Shown here in pieces: positions 58,837-64,000 of a stretch of 64,000 bases of DNA. This DNA comes from Rhodothermales bacterium. GTDB taxonomy: Bacteria; Bacteroidota; Rhodothermia; Rhodothermales; VXPQ01. The stretch is from assembly GCA_022825385.1 (NCBI GenBank), contig JAJDWX010000036.1:1-64000 (forward strand), in the 5' to 3' direction. Both the position numbers and the translations under genes were made by a program. Positions within the stretch are counted from its first letter, which is position 1; every line of letters begins with the position of its first letter. The notes below the pieces were generated by a model, which was not told where the DNA came from, ran no database searches, and worked only from the letters and a program-made list of their open reading frames with translations.

Positions 58837-60822
58837 ATGCCTGACCACAACTACTTTTCGAACCTGATCTGGCAGATTGCCGACTTGCTGCGTGGGCCGT
58901 ACCGACCGCCGCAGTATGAGCGGGTCATGCTCCCCATGACCGTGCTGCGCCGGTTCGATTGCGTACTTGCCTCATCAAAGGCTACGGTTTTGGCCGAATA
59001 TGAGAGGAGAAAGGATAAATTCGATGGGAGGGCACTGAAGGTGAAGTTAAATAAGGCCGCCGAACAGCGCTTTCACAACCATTCCCCTCTTGACTTTGAA
59101 AAACTCAAAGGTGACCCTGACAACATCGCAACGCACCTTGTGAACTATATCAATGGCTTTTCAAAGAATGTTCGCGATATTTTTGAGTACTTCGAATTCG
59201 AGAACGAGATCGAGCGGATGCACGAGGCGAATATACTCTACCTCGTGGTTTCCAAATTCTCTGATGTCGATTTACACCCGGCAACAGTTCCCAATGAGCA
59301 AATGGGTCTCATTTTCGAGAATCTCATTCGCCGTTTCAACGAACTGGCCAACGAGACCGCGGGCGATCATTTCACGCCACGCGAGGTCATTCGGCTGATG
59401 GTGAACATTCTTTTTATTGAGGATGACGAACTGCTTTCCAAACCCGGTGCTGTCCGCAAAATGCTTGATCCGGCTTGTGGTACTGGCGGAATGCTGGCAG
59501 AGGCACAGAACTATCTGCGTGAGCATCATCGTGCGGCGAATCTTTACGTTTATGGGCAAGATTACAATAGCCGCGCCTTTGCTACCGCGGCATCCGATAT
59601 GCTGATGAAGCAGGTAGATCACAATGGAGGTGGTGAAAACATCCGATACGGCGATAGTTTCAGCGAAGATCAATTCGCGGGGTATACATTCGATTACTTT
59701 CTCACCAACCCCCCATTCGGCGTGGATTGGAAGAAACAGCGCAGGCAGATTAAGCAGGAACATGACCAACGTGGTTTTGACGGTCGCTTTGGTGCTGGAC
59801 TGCCACGTGTGAGTGACGGCTCGCTGCTCTTTTTGCAACACATGTGGGACAAGCGGGAACCTGTACGTCCAGACGAGCATAAGCATGGTTCGCGACTGGC
59901 TATTGTTTTCAGTGGTTCGCCGCTCTTTACTGGTGGTGCCGGTTCGGGTGAAAGCAACATCCGAAAGTGGGTCATTGAAAATGATTGGTTGGAAGCGATC
60001 ATCGCGTTGCCTGAACAGATGTTTTACAATACAGGTATTGGCACTTATATCTGGATTCTAACCAATCGTAAGGAAAGGAGACGCAAGGGCAAGGTACAAC
60101 TTCTAGACGCACGCGATATGTGGGCTGCAGGTGGCAGTGAGGGTAATAAGCGAAGCCTTGGAAGCAAGCGCAGGCATATCACAGATAACCAGATACGGGA
60201 AATTGTAAGGTGCTATGGCGAACATGCACATGGCGATATATCCAGGATTTTGAATAATAAGGACTTAGGATATACTCGAGTAACTGTGGAGCGTCCTTTG
60301 CGCTTGCGCTATCGGATGACTATAGAAGACAAGGTTCGCTTCTTGGATGCTTGTCCGTCTTTACTCGACGATGTGCAGGATATAGATACGAAGTTGGGGC
60401 GTGAACCGATGTATGACTGGAATGCGACTTGGGAGCGTATCGCCGGCCTCTTGCATGAGCGCCAATCACGCTGGAAAAGAGCGGAACAAAGACTCTTTCG
60501 GGATGTTTTTACTGAGAAAAATGAGGCAGCCGAGCCGGTCAGGAAAAATGATCGGCGGAACAGCTATGAAGCTGATATCGCCCTGCGGGATTTTGAGAAT
60601 GTGCCACTTAAGGATGACATTGATGCCTATTTCGAGCGCGAGGTTCGACCCTATATTCCCGATGCCTGGATGGACCGAACTAAGGACAAAGTCGGTTACG
60701 AGATCAATTTCAACCGCTACTTTTACAGGTACACGCCGCCGCGACGTCTGGAAGAAATTGATGCAGATTTGAAGCAAGCAGAAGAGAAAATCATGCGGTT
60801 GCTCCGGGAGGTGATGGCGTGA
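58837..60822 (+). CDS. hsdM: type I restriction-modification DNA methyltransferase subunit M
   Basis: 661 residues. The N-terminal helical domain (LIWQIADLLRGPYRPPQYER, VMLPMTVLRRFDCVLASSK) is followed by the N6-adenine methyltransferase core: motif I LDPACGTGGMLAEAQNYL near residue 210 and motif IV TNPPFGVDW near 288. It methylates adenine in the target site and forms the M2S complex with HsdS. Length is above the usual 500-530 residues, with a C-terminal extension rich in charged residues (about 540-661). Composition is closer to 50 percent GC, unlike the neighbours, which fits an acquired defence locus. It overlaps hsdS by 4 bases. Confidence 0.93.
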   Translation: MPDHNYFSNLIWQIADLLRGPYRPPQYERVMLPMTVLRRFDCVLASSKATVLAEYERRKDKFDGRALKVKLNKAAEQRFHNHSPLDFEKLKGDPDNIATHLVNYINGFSKNVRDIFEYFEFENEIERMHEANILYLVVSKFSDVDLHPATVPNEQMGLIFENLIRRFNELANETAGDHFTPREVIRLMVNILFIEDDELLSKPGAVRKMLDPACGTGGMLAEAQNYLREHHRAANLYVYGQDYNSRAFATAASDMLMKQVDHNGGGENIRYGDSFSEDQFAGYTFDYFLTNPPFGVDWKKQRRQIKQEHDQRGFDGRFGAGLPRVSDGSLLFLQHMWDKREPVRPDEHKHGSRLAIVFSGSPLFTGGAGSGESNIRKWVIENDWLEAIIALPEQMFYNTGIGTYIWILTNRKERRRKGKVQLLDARDMWAAGGSEGNKRSLGSKRRHITDNQIREIVRCYGEHAHGDISRILNNKDLGYTRVTVERPLRLRYRMTIEDKVRFLDACPSLLDDVQDIDTKLGREPMYDWNATWERIAGLLHERQSRWKRAEQRLFRDVFTEKNEAAEPVRKNDRRNSYEADIALRDFENVPLKDDIDAYFEREVRPYIPDAWMDRTKDKVGYEINFNRYFYRYTPPRRLEEIDADLKQAEEKIMRLLREVMA

Positions 60823-62063
60823 GCAAAACAATACATAAAGCCGCGACAAAATGGTCGGAAGCACGTTTTCGGCATCTAGCCGAAGTTCGTAAAGGTCGCT
60901 TACCGTCTTCTGCCAATGGATCAACTCTTGATGCTAAAAAATTACCGTATCTTACCATGGAATATCTTCGCGGTGAGATTCATGAACCACCGCTTGTTGC
61001 TATTGAATCTGATCTTCTGTTAGCCTCCGATGATGATATCCTTCTTTTGTGGGATGGTTCAAATGCTGGAGAATTTTTACGTGCCAAGCGAGGCGTAGTC
61101 TCTTCGACCGCTGCTCTCGTTACACCGAAATCCGTTGATCCTGCGTTTTTCTTCTGGGCATGCAAAGCACAGGAACACCGCGTCAGGTCCGAAACTATAG
61201 GAATGGGTATTCCTCACGTGAATGGGGATTTTCTTGCCAATCTTCGTGTTCAGCTACCAGATATAAATCAACAGCGTACTATTGCTTGTTACCTTGATCG
61301 TGAGACAGCGCGATTGGATGTGCTGATAGCTGAGAAGGAGCGACTACTATGCCTACTATCCGATAAGCGTCGTGCACTTATTGTTCGAGCTGTTACTTGC
61401 GGCCTTGATCCAAATGTACCTTTTTTAGATTCTGATATTCCTTGGCTTGGCAAAACACCAATGCATTGGGAGTTGATTTTTTTACGCTTTGCCTGCCGCT
61501 CAATTGAGACTGGCGGAACGCCGCCTAGCAATTACATGGATGCTACAGAAGAAAATAGTGTAGACTGGTTTACCCCTTGTGATTTTGGAAATAATTTTGT
61601 TCTGCATAAGTCAGCGCGTAGACTCTCCCAAGAAGCAATCTTTTCAGGAGAGGCAAAATTATTTCCGGCTGGTTCTGTGTTTGTTGTAAGTATAGGAGCA
61701 ACACTCGGAAAAGTGGGAATCATTGAAGCACCAGCCTCCGCCAATCAACAGATCAATGTCATGATTCCGAAAGGCAACGTTGATCCACATTTTCTTGGTT
61801 ATGTTCTTTGGGGACTTGGCGATATAATGACTGCAATGGCTAACAGTGCGACTTTGCCGATTTTAAATCAACAAAAAATGGGAGAGATACGTGTTCCAAT
61901 ACCTCCATATTCTGAGCAAATAAAAATTGTATCTTATATTGAAGAACAAACAAAAAATTTGGATAATATTTTAGCATCTTCCGAGCAGGCAATTTCCCTT
62001 CTTAAGGAGCGTCGATCTGCACTTGTCTATGCAACCATAAGCGGTCAGTTGGAGGTGAAATGA
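60819..62063 (+). CDS. hsdS: type I restriction-modification specificity subunit S
   Basis: 414 residues, GTG start in a 4-base overlap with hsdM. It has two target-recognition domains: about 10-150 and 205-360, each ending in a conserved helix (RVQLPDINQQRTIACYLDRE and RVPIPPYSEQIKIVSYIEEQ). The motif TGGTPPSNYM at the start of the second domain is typical of HsdS. It dictates which bipartite DNA sequence is methylated or cut. Strand usage becomes more AT-rich here than in hsdM, as is common for HsdS. The restriction subunit HsdR is not in the window. Confidence 0.92.
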   Translation: MSKTIHKAATKWSEARFRHLAEVRKGRLPSSANGSTLDAKKLPYLTMEYLRGEIHEPPLVAIESDLLLASDDDILLLWDGSNAGEFLRAKRGVVSSTAALVTPKSVDPAFFFWACKAQEHRVRSETIGMGIPHVNGDFLANLRVQLPDINQQRTIACYLDRETARLDVLIAEKERLLCLLSDKRRALIVRAVTCGLDPNVPFLDSDIPWLGKTPMHWELIFLRFACRSIETGGTPPSNYMDATEENSVDWFTPCDFGNNFVLHKSARRLSQEAIFSGEAKLFPAGSVFVVSIGATLGKVGIIEAPASANQQINVMIPKGNVDPHFLGYVLWGLGDIMTAMANSATLPILNQQKMGEIRVPIPPYSEQIKIVSYIEEQTKNLDNILASSEQAISLLKERRSALVYATISGQLEVK

Positions 62064-62067
62064 TACA

Positions 62068-63351
62068 ATGAAAATACGTGAGCTTACTCTCCGCAATTAC
62101 CGAATTTATTCTGAACAACCACCGTTCAAGTTCAGGAATCGTTTTACTATAGTCGCCGGTATCAATGGGCGAGGGAAAACCGCATTGTTAGATGGGCTTG
62201 CTCTTTTGTTTTCTAGGTTTATTTCAGATATATTTCCTGCTTATCATGAATATCTTCTTGTAAAATCATCAGAAGTGCATATAGGAATGACATCATCTGA
62301 TTTGAGTATGAATATTGATTGTGCCGGTTATTTGATTAAAAATTACAAACTTAACTATGATCTAAATCGTAAAGATCGAAAAATACGAACAACTAAATTG
62401 CCACCTGCACTCAAGCAGGAAATTAGGGCAAGATACGGCGATCCCATGCGAACTGATGATGCGGTACCGCTTGCTGTCTATTACACGACGGACAGAGCAA
62501 GTTATCGTTTGCCGAAAAAATTCCCACCAAAACTCCCATATGGTCAAGCAGCTGCATACTCTGGTGCACTCCGTAATCGCACTGTAAATTATCGTGATTT
62601 TATGGCCAGATATCGGAGTGCGATAGTTGTTGAGCGTACCGAACGAAAAAATGATCCCAATTATATTGGAGATCCCGCCGTTAAGGCAATTTCTGACGCG
62701 CTCTCTACTTTTTTGGATGGTTTTGAAAAGTTGCGTGTCCAAGAGAAGCCGCTTAGCCTATTGATTGATAAAAATGGTAAAACGCTGGATTTGTCGCAGC
62801 TTTCGGACGGGGAACGATCTTTCTTGGCAATGATTTGTGATCTTGGCCGTCGGCTAGCGTTAGCGAATCCATTTCTTGACAACCCGTTGCATGGTGCAGG
62901 CGTAGTCTTAATCGATGAATTGGAACTACATCTACATCCCAAGTGGCAACGCGAGGTGCGTGAAAAACTTCTCAAAACTTTCCCAAACATTCAGTTTATT
63001 ACAACTACACATTCACCTTTCATAATTCAATCTCTTCAACCTGGAGAATTAATTAACTTGGACCCTGATGAATTAGATGAGTACTCGAATAAAAGTATCG
63101 AAGATATTGCGGAAAATGTGATGGGTGTAGAATTACCTCAAAAAAGTGAACGTTATCTTAAAATGATGGATGCTGCTGAAGAATATTTTAGATTGCTCCG
63201 AAACGCTGATAAAAATCCGATTGAACTAGCTAAAGCGGAAAAACGCCTAGACGAATTATCTATGCCATTTAGTGACGATCCGGCGTTTCAATCTCTGCTT
63301 AAGTTAGAGCGGGAGGCTTTGAATCGTGGAGGTGACGATGCGACCGATTGA
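62068..63351 (+). CDS. AAA family ATPase, PtuA-like (Septu-type defence)
   Basis: 427 residues starting 4 bases after hsdS. IRELTLRNYRIYSEQPPFKF opens an SMC/ABC-like ATPase with Walker A VAGINGRGKTALLDGLALLF (about 28-47), signature LSDGERSFLAMICDLG (about 250-265), Walker B GVVLIDELELHLHPKWQREV (about 278-297) and the H-loop ITTTHSPFIIQS. Together with the HNH gene that overlaps its 3' end by 14 bases this is the PtuA/PtuB pair of the Septu anti-phage system or a close relative. Septu proteins act as an oligomeric ATPase that controls the nuclease. AT-rich relative to the chromosome. Confidence 0.75.
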   Translation: MKIRELTLRNYRIYSEQPPFKFRNRFTIVAGINGRGKTALLDGLALLFSRFISDIFPAYHEYLLVKSSEVHIGMTSSDLSMNIDCAGYLIKNYKLNYDLNRKDRKIRTTKLPPALKQEIRARYGDPMRTDDAVPLAVYYTTDRASYRLPKKFPPKLPYGQAAAYSGALRNRTVNYRDFMARYRSAIVVERTERKNDPNYIGDPAVKAISDALSTFLDGFEKLRVQEKPLSLLIDKNGKTLDLSQLSDGERSFLAMICDLGRRLALANPFLDNPLHGAGVVLIDELELHLHPKWQREVREKLLKTFPNIQFITTTHSPFIIQSLQPGELINLDPDELDEYSNKSIEDIAENVMGVELPQKSERYLKMMDAAEEYFRLLRNADKNPIELAKAEKRLDELSMPFSDDPAFQSLLKLEREALNRGGDDATD

Positions 63352-64000
63352 CAAAGGTACTCCCCCTGCAATTTACACTGATTATCAGGATGCCAAACCT
63401 GATCTTCTTGCCTGTCTTGGCGATTATTGTAGCTACTGCGAACGCCGACTAGAGACTCATTTGGCTATTGAACATGTTAAACCCCAAAGCATATACCCTC
63501 AACTTCAGAGCCGGTGGAGTAATTTGCTTCTTGCTTGTGTCCATTGCAATTCGAGTAAAGGACATAAAGATGTGATTATTCGGAATTACTTCTGGCCGGA
63601 TCGAGACAATACCCTCCGAGCATTTGAATACGTGGAGGATGGATTGGTGCGACCTCATGCTGACCTTGGTACTGATGACAGGGTTAAGGCTCAAGACACA
63701 ATTGTCTTGACCGGCCTTGACAAATTTCCTGGTAGTCGAGGTAGACAACCGACATCTTCGGATGATCGTTGGCAGAAACGTAGAGAAGTGTGGAAACAAG
63801 CGGAACGCGCCCGGGGTCATCTATCCAATACAAATACTATTGCGATGCGCGAACAGATTGTCGATACTGCACTGGCTCGCGGGATGTTTTCGATTTGGTG
63901 GACTGTATTCTCTGACGATATTGACATGCGTCGAAGATTACGGGAAGCGTTCAGGGGTACGCATGGGGGGTCTTTCGACAGTAACGAGAATTTGCTTCCT
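63338..64000 (+). CDS. HNH endonuclease, PtuB-like (cut by the window edge)
   Basis: 221 residues visible from ATG 63338, preceded by the ribosome site GGAGGTGA; the gene continues past the window. CSYCERRL (C31, C34), LAIEHVKPQ (H46), WSNLLLACVHCNSSKGHKD (N62, C67, C70, H76) form a classic HNH with a zinc-binding CxxC pair, of the TIGR02646-like type found in Septu and retron systems. It should cut DNA under control of the ATPase encoded just before it. The 14-base overlap with that gene shows translational coupling. Confidence 0.78.
   Translation, partial: MRPIDKGTPPAIYTDYQDAKPDLLACLGDYCSYCERRLETHLAIEHVKPQSIYPQLQSRWSNLLLACVHCNSSKGHKDVIIRNYFWPDRDNTLRAFEYVEDGLVRPHADLGTDDRVKAQDTIVLTGLDKFPGSRGRQPTSSDDRWQKRREVWKQAERARGHLSNTNTIAMREQIVDTALARGMFSIWWTVFSDDIDMRRRLREAFRGTHGGSFDSNENLLP

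Overview
The window is one continuous stretch of a GC-rich genome from the Bacteroidota/Rhodothermota side of the FCB group; Rhodothermota is my best guess, not a proof. The reasons are four secreted proteins that end in type IX secretion (T9SS) sorting domains of the 'LEQNYPNPFNP' kind, a PorZ-like propeller protein, and a mixture of Sec-exported Gfo/Idh/MocA and PQQ sugar dehydrogenases, PhyH and RbsABC genes. Most genes are GC-rich. Several AT-rich genes stand out as probable imports.

Layout. 1-2.8 kb: end of an unknown gene and a secreted leucine-rich-repeat protein. 2.9-7.0 kb: AGCS amino-acid/Na+ symporter, NhaC-type antiporter and a small cupin. 7.0-7.9 and 15.7-16.6 kb: two AT-rich paralogous exported proteins, each behind the same leader/promoter. 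7.9-12.0 kb (minus): aldolase/dehydrogenase fusion plus the two halves of a Tm-1-like protein as neighbouring genes. 12.4-15.5 kb: ribH, PorZ-like gene, tRNA-His and tRNA-Glu. 16.6-24.4 kb: PhyH oxygenase, exported oxidoreductase, PQQ sugar dehydrogenase and a complete RbsB-A-C type sugar importer, i.e. carbohydrate capture and oxidation. 24.4-28.5 kb: an AT-rich two-ATPase cassette placed between two convergent housekeeping genes and bounded at both ends by 15-bp-periodic palindromic repeats. 28.6-31.0 kb: gpmI and nth. 31-37.5 kb: DUF4105 protein and a giant T9SS Calx-beta adhesin with a poly-G tract at its 5' end. 37.6-44.4 kb: sppA, DUF2231, grpE-dnaJ, flavin reductase, DUF4342, plsC, gatC.

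44.5-54.2 kb is a surface-polysaccharide region: YfhO-like membrane protein, two GT4 glycosyltransferases, wecB and an HPr-kinase-like gene. It is interrupted by an AT-rich insert (frameshifted pyruvyltransferase, propeller lipoprotein) that is bracketed by a 55-bp duplication of the 5' end of the HPr-kinase-like gene. 54.2-55.1 kb holds a HEPN-type two-gene pair. 55.2-58.7 kb: SPFH protein, YbbR-like protein and isochorismate synthase. 58.8 kb to the end is a defence locus: hsdM and hsdS of a type I restriction system, followed directly by a Septu-like (PtuA/PtuB) ATPase and HNH nuclease, the last cut by the window edge.

The strongest candidates for something undescribed are the repeat-bounded ATPase pair (24419-28529) and the two leader-sharing AT-rich exported proteins. 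The type I/Septu composite locus and the duplication-bracketed polysaccharide insert are also worth following. All functional calls come from reading the translated sequence by eye; no database search was run.
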